64,000 nt of DNA. Origin: Alitta virens (taxonomy: Eukaryota > Annelida > Polychaeta > Phyllodocida > Nereididae). The translations under genes were made by a program, and so were the position numbers. The notes under the pieces were generated by a model that made no database searches, was not told the DNA's origin, and worked only from the letters and a program-made list of their open reading frames with translations. Numbering within the stretch: position 1 is the stretch's first letter; each line of letters starts with the position of its first letter. Positions 1-11,549 of this stretch are shown here, in pieces. The stretch spans positions 11,230,407-11,294,406 of the forward strand of contig OW028584.1 in assembly GCA_932294295.1 (NCBI GenBank). The letters are read 5' to 3'.

Positions 1-105
1 CAAAAAAACAGGCAGACATTTGTTTTGAATCCTCTACTTTAAAGGGTATGTGAGAACCACTACCAGAGCATCTACTAAGAATACTAAAACATTTGGTCAA
101 CTCAC

Positions 106-2062
106 TGTCTGCCAATGTAGAATGACACAATGTCAGACTTGTATTTTTCAGAAAACCTGATGGAATCCAAGTGCATATTCATCGACAAACTCAGCAGAGA
201 TCCAATGATGGGCAATCCTCTAGGGCCTGGTGGTAAATTCCTGAAATAAAAAGAATAAATGAAATTAAACTAAACAGCTCCTAACCAAAGCCTGCAATAA
301 GCAGCTGATAAGGAAAATTCAATACATGACACATAAGGTATTACAGTGTATATCTAAATATCTTTTGTTTTAACCTAATTTATTTAGTGTAGATTACCAC
401 ACATTTTCAAATAATACAAGGTCGTTCTCCGCCTGATAGTTTTTGGATTTTATCATTATGATAAACAAAAGCACAACAGGTCTAATTATTATTCTGTCCA
501 AATAGCAAGCAGTGTATCATTTGTGTATTGGGTCTCTAATGCAAAGAAATATATTCAATAGTGGATTTTCACGAAAGGTTCTCTGTATTTCCACCAGGTG
601 GCTAAAACAGAATACTGCAATTCTATTGGCTGAAAAAGTTCCCACCCTTGGCTGTGATTGGCTGAAGCAAAGTACATCCTAGCAGCAGTATTTTTAGTGC
701 ATTTTAATGTATATTTGACACTTTATCATTTAGTTGATGTTTGTTATTTTTTCTGAGAAAGTAATATTTATGGAATCAGTTAGTTATTACCTACTGCTCG
801 CTACCAACCTGTTATGTCTGTGAAAGAAACTGTTAAATGTGTCCAACTAACTCCGACCAGTATATTCTAATCCTTAACTATTTATTGTATATACAAATAG
901 CTAGTACTGATCTCATGTGAGTGATCCTTTCCAGTGAAGTGGCAGTCTACTTTGTAGAACCTTTTTGCTAATCTGCTGAATTAAATTTGTATTGCTAACA
1001 TTTACTTCAAGTTAACTATAGGTGGTCCCTCGATAGCGGCACCTAAATGCCTTAGAGGGTTCTCCTCCACTAAATAATTTTTATTATTACTATTATTTTT
1101 TTTTGGATTATGTATGATTGTTAAATATAGTGGTGAATAAAATGATGATTGATTATTTGTGTCTGAAAAGCAAAATAAGTAATAAGAGCAGAGGAAAGAC
1201 TTATGTCCTGCTGAATTCAGTGAAAAGACTCTATTGACACAAAAGCCTTAAGAGGTAAATTATGTGGATTGAAGATAACAGCAAGAATGGGGCCTATTTT
1301 CAACAGGTGCATTTTTTTTATACATATATAATGTCTTATATGCCAAGAATGTCAAAAGGTTATCAAATATTAAATGCTAGACATAAACGCTTTAATTTAT
1401 ATCATGAATGTACTTATGATTCTATGAATTCAGGGCTGCTCAGTGAAAAGATTCTATTATCATGATTTTCTAATCGTCATGATGGTAGAAATCTGGACAA
1501 AATATATTTGTCTTCATCTGACGTTATTTACAAAATAATTAAATAATATATACATGTAGTCTTAAGATATGTGTTTCATATCTTTTAAAGATATTGATAA
1601 TTTTTTTTTTCCACCAAAGCAAACACTGCTATAACGTTACAGATCCCAATCTCCTATCAGTCATTGACCTAGTTTTTGTCACAGAACTGAGTATCTGTTT
1701 GTATGTATATCTGGCATTGTTAAAGTTCAAATCCGTAGTTATATGTTATGTTATAGGTCCAGACGCCAGATATAACAAAGCATGAAATATTATGCATTAC
1801 ATCCATTCATTCCAATATGATAACAGATATATATATATACCCCTTTTAATTTAATTTATACGTGGATTGTTCCACAATTTGACCTCTATTAATTGACTTA
1901 CTTGGGCCTGGTAAAATACTTGTACACTGCATAGAATGCCACTGCGCCTGCCAGAACACTCCATTTGTTTGCAAGGACAAATTCTAATTTTGTTCTATCT
2001 GTTTGTTCCACTTGTTCCACGGCAGTGTTCCAGAACCCTTGCAATGTGCTCAAAACTCCCAT
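106..2062 (-). CDS. Cytochrome P450, N-terminal two exons (partial)
   Basis: Microsomal P450 monooxygenase whose remaining exons lie beyond the left edge. Coding exon 1 is 1902-2062 (ATG at 2062-2060) and exon 2 is 106-240. Exon 1 ends in phase 2 before gtaagt and exon 2 opens after ttttatttcag; the joined codon is Lys54, giving one continuous frame. Residues 1-33 precede a hydrophobic anchor (about 34-50), followed by the proline-rich hinge PPGPRGLPIIG (57-67), which is diagnostic of ER-anchored P450s, and then the expected start of the fold. Exon 2 closes at a gtgagt donor. The haem-binding cysteine region is outside the window, so substrate and subfamily cannot be read. The hinge and length resemble CYP2-clan enzymes (inference). 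It is transcribed divergently from the V-ATPase gene. Confidence 0.88.
540..712 (+). repeat. Dispersed repeat, copy A, with two CCAAT boxes
   Basis: This segment matches the reverse complement of about 44117-44283. Shared blocks include TAGTGGATTTTCACG, TGCAATTCTATTGGCT, GTGATTGGCTGAAGCAAAGT and CAGCAGTATTTTTAGT. Two ATTGG (inverted CCAAT) boxes are kept about 30-40 bases apart in both copies. There is no coding capacity or obvious terminal structure, so the class is unknown. Confidence 0.65.
1018..1165 (+). mobile_element. LINE-like 3' UTR fragment
   Basis: A GGTGGTCCCTCGATAGCGGC block and an AATGCCTTAGAGG block are followed by an AT-rich stretch and the end AATAAAATGATGATTGATT. This is the look of a 5'-truncated CR1/L2-type element with a short-repeat tail (family-level recognition, not a search). 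A related degenerate block is at about 58693-58745. Confidence 0.4.
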
Positions 2063-2116
2063 TTTAGGCTGACTGCTGACCGAAGCTGCATGGGAGTGTG
2101 GGATAGCAAGGGTTTG

Positions 2117-2124
2117 TTTATAAA
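2117..2124 (-). promoter_or_regulatory. TATA box of the P450 gene
   Basis: TTTATAAA on the minus strand lies about 55 bases upstream of the P450 start codon, leaving room for a short 5' UTR of roughly 25-30 bases. No intron is needed between it and the ATG. Assignment rests on position and motif only. Confidence 0.5.
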
Positions 2125-2186
2125 GGACTGCAATGCAAGCTGGGTGACCTGGATCAACACAGATTTGGCTAGTAGGAGGAGCTTAG

Positions 2187-2210
2187 CCCCCCCCCCCCCC
2201 CCCCCCCCCC
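2187..2210. repeat. Homopolymer C24 (G24 on the minus strand)
   Basis: Twenty-four consecutive C residues lie about 63 bases upstream of the P450 TATA box. On the P450 sense strand this is an uninterrupted G tract that could form a quadruplex. Confidence 0.95.
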
Positions 2211-3099
2211 GCTCAGAACGAACAGGAACAGCCCTTCATTCACATACAGCCTGATTTGACCCAATATATAGCTAGCTATACGTCCATGCGAGCTATCTAG
2301 CCAATACAATTGGTTAGATTTTTAACCCTATTTTGGGTAACCTAAACTAGTTGGAACGATTTTTTTTTAGGCCTAGTAGGCCTGTAACATTTCCTGCTGC
2401 ACCAATTAAGACCATGCATGATGATCACACTCTATGTTAATTATTGAATAGGTATAAAAAATAAAAAAAAAACCTAACCACCCTCCTTTATTGCCCCCCC
2501 CCCCTCCCCCACGCTCTGCATTGCCTGGCCTGGTGAGCCTGGCTTACTGACTCAACGTAATATAAATTCTGGAGTTGCCCCCAGATGCATTGCCCTGTCC
2601 TATTCCATATGCTAATGAGCATAAACTGTCCTGTTTTGTATGCAAATGAGGTACCAGCGCGCCAGCGTTGACCACGTGCGTGGGCAGCCAGCCAGCTGGG
2701 GGATTGCCAATTCTACGCCTCAATAGTGATGTTCAAGGAACCAGTGGTGCAACTAAAATAGGTTTTACCCAAAAATATTATGCATTATATAGTTATTAGG
2801 CGAGCTAATTACTAGGTAAAAAAAGTAAAGCATTATAATAATTATTGTCTTATTTCCATTTTTTTCAAACGCCTGAAGTTAATGGGGTATAGATCACACG
2901 ATTGATCTCTAACCGGGAATGTTTGATGAATAACATTCTAGATACTGGATCCGGACTTTTAATATTGCATTTGGAAAGGACAGATTCTGGTCCAATATTG
3001 TGGGGAACAGATGAAACCTCCATAAGCCAACGGTAGCCAACTGGCAACGGCAGACTGCACTTAGCCAAAAGTGAGACACATTGCCAATCAATATAAACC

Positions 3100-3620
3100 A
3101 GTGCTAGGCTGAATTTGAGTTGACATATTTTTTGGCCATCAGTAGGACTACTTAGGCCAATGTGACAGTGGGCTGACCTGCCATTGGTAAAATGTGACCG
3201 AACTGGCCAACATTAGGCCGACTGTGGGTGACACATGTGTCATTTGGATAATAATGGGCGTATATGACAGTGGGCCGTACTGATGTTAGGACAACACTGG
3301 GTCAACGTTGGACTTTAAGTTGTCAAGTTATTTGGCCATCAGTAATCCTAAGATGAGGGGCTGACCTGCAATTGGCCAAATGTTCCGTACTGACTTTGGG
3401 TCAACATTAATTAGGCCATCGCTGGACCGACGTCGAGTTGATATGCTATATTTGGCCATCGGTACTAGGCCATTGCGCCAGTGGGGCTGCCCTGCCATTG
3501 GTTAAATGTGGGCCGAATTTACATTGGGGTAACATGCATTGGCCAAGTTTGATCCACTGGGTTGACAGGTCAATGGTTGGCTGTACTGACATTGGGCCAA
3601 CATTGAGCCAATGTTACAAG
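3100..3620. repeat. Degenerate tandem array rich in TTGGCCA
   Basis: Blocks recur in order. TTTGGCCATC(A/G)GTA appears near 3133, 3332 and 3452; GGCTG(A/C)CCTGC(C/A)ATTGG near 3172, 3360 and 3486; and GGCCAACATT variants lie between. Spacings of about 120-190 bases suggest a decayed minisatellite with shorter inner subunits. There is no ORF across it. Confidence 0.6.
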
Positions 3621-4546
3621 ACAAGAAGTTTATTCACACATAGGGTTACATCCAAGCAAAATGAAACAATAAACGTATAAATAAACAATAATGGTATTAT
3701 AATTATGTCATCACACCCTGAGTTGCCCGAAAAAATAAAAATACGTGAATGAGGAATAATTGAATACAATATATAGGCTATATAGGCCTATGCAAGAACG
3801 AGTTTCACAAAAAAATGGCCGACACAACACCCTGGGCAGCCACAATGTGAACCGATATTGAACAAACAGCGCAGACATAGTGGGCCTTGGCGGTAGTTGC
3901 AGGCACCTTTGTTGTTTTTTTTTTGGGGGGGGGGGGGGGGTGGGGTGGGGCAAAGGTCATCTTGCCCGAATTTCAAGGCTTTTATTAGCCCCCCTATATG
4001 TTAAGCAACAACAACAACAAAAACTGACATGTCTGCCCACTCTTTTAATAAATAATATGAAGATATAATATTTCCTTGTTTTAGCTGAGCAATTTTAACA
4101 AAACAGGAATTTGAAAAGTAAGGAATGAAAAACAAACCATAGAACTTAAGAAGGAATGTAGCTTTTTTTTTATACCAAAAAACATTATTTTCACACTGCT
4201 TTGTGGTTATCTTGGTTATATAGAGATTGCTAATTGCAATTCTCACTTGACACCATATATGGGGTGAGTGTATAATGCGGACCAGGCGGACCATGCAGAC
4301 CAGCGCTAAACAAACATTGGAGCGCCGATCGGTTGTTGGTTTAATTTGTTCAAACAAAGAACCACGATCGTGTCTAATTAAGGGTAGAATGCCAAAACCC
4401 CTTCCATATGCCTTGGGAATCAGTTGGTTATTGCCAGTAGGGTGATCACGGAACAAGGTCCACCACGTTCAGTGCAGAGGGCTTACACATTTTTCTGGTG
4501 TTTTAAAATGTGTAAGGCAGTTGTTTCATAGGGTGATCACGGAGTC

Positions 4547-4600
4547 CAGTGGCGGATCCTATGCCCCCCCCGGCCACCAAGCGCTGGATCCGCCAGTGGT
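4547..4600. mobile_element. Short inverted-repeat remnant (CAGTGGCGGATCC end)
   Basis: GGCGGATCC at 4551-4559 is answered by GGATCCGCC at 4586-4594. A CAGTGGCGGATCC terminus is typical of hAT-type nonautonomous elements. Only about 54 bases remain and no target-site duplication is clear. Confidence 0.4.
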
Positions 4601-4712
4601 AAGCAGCTGCAGCGACCTTAACCCTTTACCCACAAGGTGGCGGGCCATACTGCAGAGGCAACGCCATCTGCCTGGATATGGATAAATGATAGGAAATTTT
4701 CGTGAGACACTG

Positions 4713-4722
4713 GTCATGTGAG
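4713..4722 (+). promoter_or_regulatory. M-box/CLEAR-like E-box upstream of ATP6V1F
   Basis: GTCATGTGAG contains TCATGTGA, an E-box with the flanks preferred by MiT/TFE factors. It differs from the CLEAR consensus GTCACGTGAC at two positions. V-ATPase genes are known TFEB-network targets. It lies about 50 bases upstream of a plausible 5' UTR donor (gtaagg at 4771). Confidence 0.35.
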
Positions 4723-4770
4723 TAGTTGTCAGAATTTGTGGTCAGAAAGAACAGCTGAATTTAAGTGTTG

Positions 4771-5431
4771 GTAAGGTATTTAAAATTGCTTGATATTTAG
4801 TGATAAGGGCAAAAATGGTTCATATAATGATAAAAATTAAATTAGATTTCTGTAAACAGTTCAGCTGAGCTGGTCATCAATGGCATCATAAATCCATAAC
4901 ATTGCCAGTACTGTACTATGCAGTATCATGACATAATGTGCATTATGATTGTGTCAACTGGTGTTACTGTTAGTCAGGCCCGTAGCCAGGCTGAGGCAGA
5001 GGAGGCAGTCGCCTCCTCTGATTTTGGGACAATTTCACCAATTTTTTGGGCAAAAATTGGCAATCAATTTGTGGACTTTCTTGTTAATATAACATTTGTG
5101 AACTGCCTTTGTACATAAACTAAAGAAAAACTATTGAGTGTACACCTCTTGTTTGCAATTAATTTAAAAGTTATTGAACTTGTGGAAGTGAAGCCCATGA
5201 AAGTAGGATTTCGCCTCTTCTATTTTTGAAGTCTAGCAGTAGGTAGCATTGGGAAATCCAATGTCATCAAGTTTGCAACCCCGATAATGTTCTGGTCACT
5301 GTTCAACCAGAGAACTGTAGTTAGCAGAGTGTATTCATTGCCTCATTGAAATATACATTGTTAATGAATGTGAAAATGGAAATGATGCACTGCTCGCTCT
5401 ATTTGTAATCTCATTTTTCTTGTACTTGCAG
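4771..5431 (+). other. Probable 5' UTR intron of ATP6V1F
   Basis: A cttgcag acceptor ends at 5431, only 13 bases before the ATF6V1F ATG (5445), so the coding exon almost certainly follows an upstream noncoding exon. The best donor is TTG|gtaagg at 4771. It contains a perfect AGAGGAGGC-AGTC-GCCTCCTCT hairpin (4998-5019). The donor choice is inference. Confidence 0.45.
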
Positions 5432-5444
5432 GTAGAACTGAATC

Positions 5445-7676
5445 ATGGCGCACTCGTCGCAAAGAGGGAAGTTGCTGGCAGTAATCGGAGATGAGGACAC
5501 GTGCACGGGATTTCTTCTTGGAGGGATTGGAGAGCTAAACAAACACAGGCAACCCAACTTCCTTGTGGTAGACAAAAGTAAGAAATTGTATCTTTTTTTC
5601 TTGAGGGGAAAAAAAATTGGAAACATGCATAAAATTTACTATGCTTTTTGAGTGACACTGAACAAGGATAGTGCTTGAACAGAACTACTTTATTTCATTT
5701 CTAAATCACTACATTCAATTGCTGCATGAGCGTGTCTATTTATAGCATAGGATTGGCATATGTTTACAACAATGCTCATGAGTTCGCCACGTACCATTTA
5801 TATCATTTGTCGGCAAAAGCTTTGCAGCTTGTATTTTTTGTTTTATTTGATCACGCGATATCTTGCCCTAAGCCTTTTTAAAAATGTCTCATGTAGTTGT
5901 GCATGACATAGTATCAAATTTTGGTTTCATTTTGCAGACACCAGTGTGAGTGAACTTGAAGAGGCTTTCAAGAATTTTTCCAACAGAGATGACATTTCCA
6001 TTATTTTAATCAATCAAAATGTGAGTGTAATTGAAAATAAATTTTCATTATAAAATTGCATTTAAGGATTAAGTTAACCTTATATACTAGAATCTTAGGT
6101 ATGTCTGTTGTCATTTGCAAATGGGTTTTTATCTATGCAAATAGTCAATGTTTCAGTTTGACATTGAATTCGTATCCAATGTAAATTTTGTATTTTCAAG
6201 TACAACTTATTGTGGACTGATTTTAATTAGTGCATATCACCAAGAGCAAGTAAATTTGTTGCTGTGTTGCATCCTTATATTTAAGAAATAGATGGATAAA
6301 TAAATACAAATCAGTAAACTTGAGGCAGCATAAGTCCCAAATTATGAATGCTTATTTGAAGCTGAATTGTCACACAGTGGCCAAAATATGTTGCATTCAA
6401 TTCATAGTCATCTTAACGTCGATGCCATCAAAAATTACAGATTTGTTTCAATTGCATTGTACATTTATGGCCATTGAGATGAAAACGAGGCACAAACGGA
6501 TGTCATGATTGACATAGGCATCATCATTTTAGAGTGCAATTTATTAGATATCGCCTACAATTTTCATCTAATTTTCGACAAAATTCAAATTTTATTATGT
6601 ACAAAGATGTGTCTGTATTTTGACTTTAGCATGGATTAAAACAAATCTGATCTCAATTTTTAGTAAAATAACCTTGAATTCGCAAATTGGCAATGCTCTT
6701 CATTTAGTTGCAATGAATAATTAGCTAAAATGTTAATGAAGTCGATCCTGTAAATTCCCCTGCAATATTTACTAATTTGGATTCGACAGTCAGAATCATT
6801 TTCTTTCATTTGGATAGCTTTTTTTGTGGTATAAAAATCATTTGACAATCCAGCTTTAAGCATTAATTAGATTCTGGACTTTTAATAGGAATGGGTTCTT
6901 TTTTTTTTCATTCATTAGCTAATTTGGCATGTTTCTATTTCAGATTGCTGAGGTGATTCGTCATGTCATAGATGCTTACGATCAGCCCATTCCTGCTGTG
7001 TTGGAAATTCCAAGTAAAGATCACCCCTATGATGCTAGTAAAGACTCAGTATTAAGGAGAGCTAAGGTAATATACCTCTTGATAGTTTAGCATAACATAC
7101 AACATTGCCAAATCTAACTGCATTTTTGTCAAAATCAAGTTCAACATAATTTTAGAGTTCACCTATCACAGTTCACTAAACTTTGCAATCCAATCTCACA
7201 AAAATATTTATAAATGTAAATTAGAGATAGTGTCAAGGTTTCCTGGAGGAATTGAGGGACAACTTTTGGAATAAATTTATTTTCGGGGTTTATGAATGAT
7301 TTATATATTTTTGTAGGGGGTATAAAAACAGGCCTCCAGGATACACTGAGGATCTATAGTTCGCTGTAGTTCTGCTACTGCAAAATTCATTTTTAAATTG
7401 CATTGCATACAATATTTTGCAATTTATGTCAAAACTTGAACAATTTTCCTTTTTCAAGAGTGGCAACGTATTATTTTCAACATAACTTTGTATTTGAGAT
7501 GATTAGAATTGATTAGCACTAGAGACTCAGAAAACTAAATTGTGCATGGTTTTATAAACAGTACCTTTTTAAAAATGATTCAGTGCCTTACTAATTCAGA
7601 TTATTCTATGGCCGTAATTTTTTAATGTTATTATTTTTAATTTCAGGGTGTCATAAGTGCCGAAGATTTGAAGTAG
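5445..7676 (+). CDS. ATP6V1F: V-type H+-ATPase subunit F
   Basis: Subunit F of the V1 sector is a small central-stalk protein that couples ATP hydrolysis to rotation in the vacuolar/lysosomal proton pump. There are four coding exons: 5445-5577, 5938-6020, 6944-7066 and 7647-7676 (TAG at 7674-7676), all GT-AG with matching phases. They give 122 residues, close to the roughly 119 of animal orthologues. Visible family blocks are [20 protein letters not shown] (about 9-28), [18 protein letters not shown] (about 64-81), [14 protein letters not shown] and the ending GVISAEDLK. The start is the first ATG after the acceptor at 5431 and has an A at -3 context. The flanking genes are functionally unrelated. 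Confidence 0.96.
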
Positions 7677-7977
7677 AAATTTCATGTGTTGATTTTACAT
7701 TGGACTGTTTAGCGTGAAATAGTTAATATCTCAGTCTTTTAATGTAAAATTTATTTGCAACGGCTGCTACAGGTGAAATATTTAGTCAAGATTTATTTCC
7801 ATTCCAGTAATATTTATAATATTTACTGTATATAGGTGTACACAGCGTGTATGAGAAATGCTGAGTTAGAGTGTACGGTACGTAATAGCCGATCATGAAA
7901 ATGGAGAAGTAGAAACTTAATTATGTGCATTCTTTGTTATTTGTTTGAGATTATCATGTTGTAATGTTAATTAGTTG

Positions 7978-7983
7978 AATAAA
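7978..7983 (+). terminator. ATP6V1F poly(A) signal
   Basis: AATAAA lies about 300 bases after the stop codon, followed by the TG-rich stretch ATTATGTTGTTGGTCAGTG. This suits a cleavage site near 8000. Confidence 0.6.
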
Positions 7984-9056
7984 ATAATATTATGTTGTTG
8001 GTCAGTGAATTTGCATTCGTTTCATTTTGGATGATAAAAAAAATTTAATTAAAAAAAATTCTAATTGTGTGAAGGAGTCATTTAAGGCTGTATTTTGTGC
8101 CATTGACCATGTGCCAAGCTCACTGAATTTAAATATTCAGAATGAGAATCGCACTTAAGCCATTAGATACATAATTGTGTACTATGATCATGAAATATCT
8201 GAATGTTTGAAATTGAGGTTACAGAGCAATGACAAAAGCTAAATGATGAGGCCCAACACTATGCCACAGAGGGGACAGTGGAAAGAAACCAATGTCGGCC
8301 TAAAAAAACAATCAAATGAGGTCACTGGTGATAGTGGTGACTGACGTCATTATCACAAGGGATGCCATCCACTAACCTTGGCAATCTCAGTTCTTTGAAG
8401 TGTCAAATCTTTGGATATTTAATCTTTTACTATACTACAGCATGTCCAGTGGCACTCCACATAATCCTCTGGTTGGCTTTTTGACCACGAGGTCACAATC
8501 TGACACAAATCAGTAACGCGATTCATATTTGTCGCATCCTGAAGCTGTTTTATATAATAATCTATATGGACAGTCTGTGAACACTGGAAACCAGTACTAA
8601 CAGCCATCATTCATCTCTACCCCTTCTGATATCCGAGTTATCGAAGGGCACAACTTCTACATGGACAGACAATGGCTAACCGAACATCCCATGCAAATTC
8701 AACTTCAAAAGCTTTTCCTTCAGCAGAGACGTTCTAAGGGAGACCCTGCATTCAAGTAAGCCTTTTTCGCACCTAGTGGTTGCGGGAAACAATAACCAGA
8801 TGGCTTTTTATGGCAATTATTCTCAATGTTATAACGTCACTGACTGACTTGTTTAGGTGTTGCCACTTGCATCTTAGCCCATATCTATTGGCTCTGCCTC
8901 AAGTCTGCTCAAAGACCCATCATGGACACCAAAGCATAACATCGTATACAATTAGCTCTTCTTAGCACATACAAAATTTTATTCACATCATAAAAGCAAT
9001 ACTAACCAAATGCATTCACAAGGCTAGTTAATCACAATTACCGGTAAATATATCAT

Positions 9057-9449
9057 TAAAGGGGAACTAACACCTTCAGCACTTTACTTCTCAGATGTTA
9101 GCTTTAGTCCATTGAAACACATTCACGCTATTCAAAACTTGTATATATGCCCTGGTAAAGTAATATCCTATATTTATTAGCTCCGTGTTGTGAACTACGG
9201 AGGCCGCCATTTTAGGCCATCCCTGGTGTTTTGCACTGGCCGGAAATACGTCACTTGTGTCATAGGCTAGAGAACTGACCAGTTTCAGATACAATTTGTA
9301 ATTGCACTTGAGCCTTTTTTATAACAGCATGTCAATAGACATGGTTCTCACTAAGTGTCAAATTGCTATTGAACAATTTGATACTATGCAATTATCAGAG
9401 TAATAGTCACTTGGGGAGTCAATTAATCGTCTATGTAATAAACTGAGTG

Positions 9450-9496
<47 letters not shown>

Positions 9497-10243
9497 GCTC
9501 TGAGCAATTCAATATCTAAATAATTAATATTAATAAAATCAAGTAACTGATAAAATGCTAAAAAATATTTTTTAGCATTTTATCAGTTAAGGGTTTTTAT
9601 TAATATTAATTATTTCTTTTTTATTTGAACTACAATTATTTTATAGATTTTTATTACTTTAAAAGAAATTAGGTTTAATTTTTCTGAGGTATTTTGTTGT
9701 CAATTCTATCTATCTATCTATCTATTTGTTCATGTGAAACTTAAAAAAAAAGGTGTTTGGGATCTACACATTTCCGAAATAAAAAAATGTTTATAATATA
9801 TTTTATTTATTTATGCATAGCTACTTGAATTTAGCATAGACCTCCCTCCCCTTGTAGTTCATACAGTATAATTCTGATTTCCATATGCACAGACTAACTT
9901 AAATGTTGGGAACATTATGTATAAATTCCAAAACCAAGTGCAAGGAATGGAATGTATGAATATATAATTTTGAATTGCAATTTTCTACAGTGCATGCAAA
10001 TTTGATATAGCCTGGTATTGATTTGTAATCCTGGCTTCTATTGGCATAATTGTAATTTTGATCTCTTTATTTACCTGGTGCAGGCATGACGTTTCAGAGG
10101 GTGGCGCAAAAGGTACAAATAATTAGCTTAAAATTAGACTAAACTCAACTTTAAAACATTTCTTTCAACTGCAATATATTCCTTACTATCTAATTGAAGT
10201 ATCAAAATTAACTTTCACTTTTCCGTTAGTTCCCCTTTAACAT
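9057..10243. mobile_element. Nonautonomous TIR element (TTAAAGGGGAACTAA ends)
   Basis: The left end TTAAAGGGGAACTAACACC (from 9057) is answered by GTTAGTTCCCCTTTAA ending near 10243. A second right end (10740-10937) ends CTTTAGTTCCCCTTTAA and shares GCAATATATTC plus the following 50 bases with the first. The left arm has GGCCGCCATTTT and the second right arm the inverse AATGGCGGCC. This suggests two related, partly nested copies. No transposase ORF is present. Confidence 0.6.
9521..9612. repeat. 92-base near-perfect hairpin
   Basis: The left arm contains TAATTAATATTAATAAAA and TAACTGATAAAATGCTAAAA. The right arm contains the exact inverses TTTTAGCATTTTATCAGTTA and TTTTATTAATATTAATTA, with only a few unpaired bases. 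It sits inside the 9057-10243 element. Confidence 0.85.
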
Positions 10244-10739
10244 TCTTTTCATTACTGACAGATCAAGAGGGGGGGGGGGGGGGGGGTCTTGAGCTAAATT
10301 CATTCTTATCTAAGTTATATTTAACATAGTAGAAATTAGAATTGCAATTATTTATTACACCCTTGATTGTATCAAATATTGATCATCAAATGTTATACAG
10401 CTTATACTTTTTCAACATCCATGTTTTGAAAAAAAACTTGCTTTATTTTATAATATCTATGAAAAATACGATATTATAAGAGGCATTTAGAGAATGGAAG
10501 CTGAATTCCCAGGGAGCAAAGTTGTCATATGTTCATGATTAGAGTCTACAAATCACTTTTATTGCAATTAACTAATTGAAGTAAGTTCCCAGTAATTAAT
10601 TCGAATTAATGAAGTACAATCCAACAGCTGGCGTGCTATCTGTTCAGACTGTTCTTTTTCAAAATTGCAATCAAGAATTATGATTGATTTGTAGGCCCTA
10701 GGAATATTTAGAAATGCCTGACATATAGCCTGTACATAA

Positions 10740-10937
10740 GTGACGTCACGGCTTTGCGTGTCGTGTGCAATAATGGCGGCCCCCATCGTTTTGGCGGGTG
10801 GCGTAAATTGCATTTCTAATTGTCCTAAAATCATACTTAACTTGACTTTTATAGACTTTTTCCTACTGCAATATATTCATTTACATCCAATTGAACTTTT
10901 AAAACTAACATACAAATGTCCTTTAGTTCCCCTTTAA
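10740..10937. mobile_element. Second right arm of the same TIR element
   Basis: This arm is homologous to about 10085-10243, with the same terminus and the same GCAATATATTC block. Its own left end is not apparent nearby. It may pair with the 9057 end or be a solo arm. Confidence 0.55.
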
Positions 10938-11549
10938 CAATGACTTAGACTCAGCAGATTCTTCACAGGTTCACATGACATCAATTTATCATGAATGTCA
11001 AGACTTTCAACATTAAATCTCTCTGAAATTTACACGGAAATATTTCTATAGCTCAATCTGATCTTTAACATAAATTAATGATTCATCAAAAATTTCTAAC
11101 ATAAATCTACTCTCTTAGATTTACAATGGTAAATACATTTATAAATATCAACCTTATATTTATACATAAAATAACCAAATTAAAATTAACCCATCTCTTT
11201 AAAGTTTAAACAGAAACACAAAGTAAATTTCGCTCAAATTATTATACTGTACCAAAAATAATCGCGATAATGCCTGATAGTTACCTTGGCATCCTTCTCA
11301 ATTATACAGCATAAACTAGCAATCATGTTACGATCATTTGAATAATAATATGTAGTTATTTTTAGTGAACACAAATAAGTTAAACAATCAGTACACAAAA
11401 AGTATGAAAGACTCTGGTATCAAGAAATAAACTCTTACAATATGGCACAACAGAAATATGTGGCTCATTCAAAAAATATGTGTGAAAGTTCCGTTTCCTC
11501 CAGTTGCAAAAATAAAGTCCAGCTTAACATTTTTGTCTTGGACACAAAT

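Larger units (their letters stand above)
241..1901 (-). other. P450 intron 1 with repeat fragments
   Basis: The intron runs from the gtaagt donor (1901-1900) to the acceptor at 242-241. It holds a copy of an unclassified dispersed repeat (about 540-712) that also occurs inverted near 44.1-44.28 kb, and a LINE-like 3' end (about 1018-1165). I see no coding exon in the rest. Confidence 0.6.
2063..4770. other. Divergent intergenic region, P450 to ATP6V1F
   Basis: This region is noncoding. It holds a C24 run (2187-2210), a second C-rich tract near 2497-2510, a degenerate tandem array (3100-3620), a G16-T-G4-T-G4 tract (3925-3950) and a short GGCGGATCC inverted repeat (4547-4600). Toward the right it includes the probable ATP6V1F promoter and 5' UTR. 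Open frames here are low-complexity or antisense and resemble no family. Confidence 0.6.
8001..11549. other. Convergent intergenic region with inverted-repeat elements
   Basis: No coding exon is visible. It contains an inverted-repeat element family (9057-10937), an AT dinucleotide run (about 9456-9490), a 92-base hairpin (9521-9612), a CTAT microsatellite (about 9705-9724) and a G18 run (10269-10286). A minus-strand AATAAA at 10563-10558 could end the MSMO1 transcript (weak). Confidence 0.55.

Noticed and set aside
4001..4456. 151-codon minus-strand frame upstream of ATP6V1F
   Set aside because: No recognisable domain, low-complexity ends, and it overlaps simple repeats (CAA run, poly-A).
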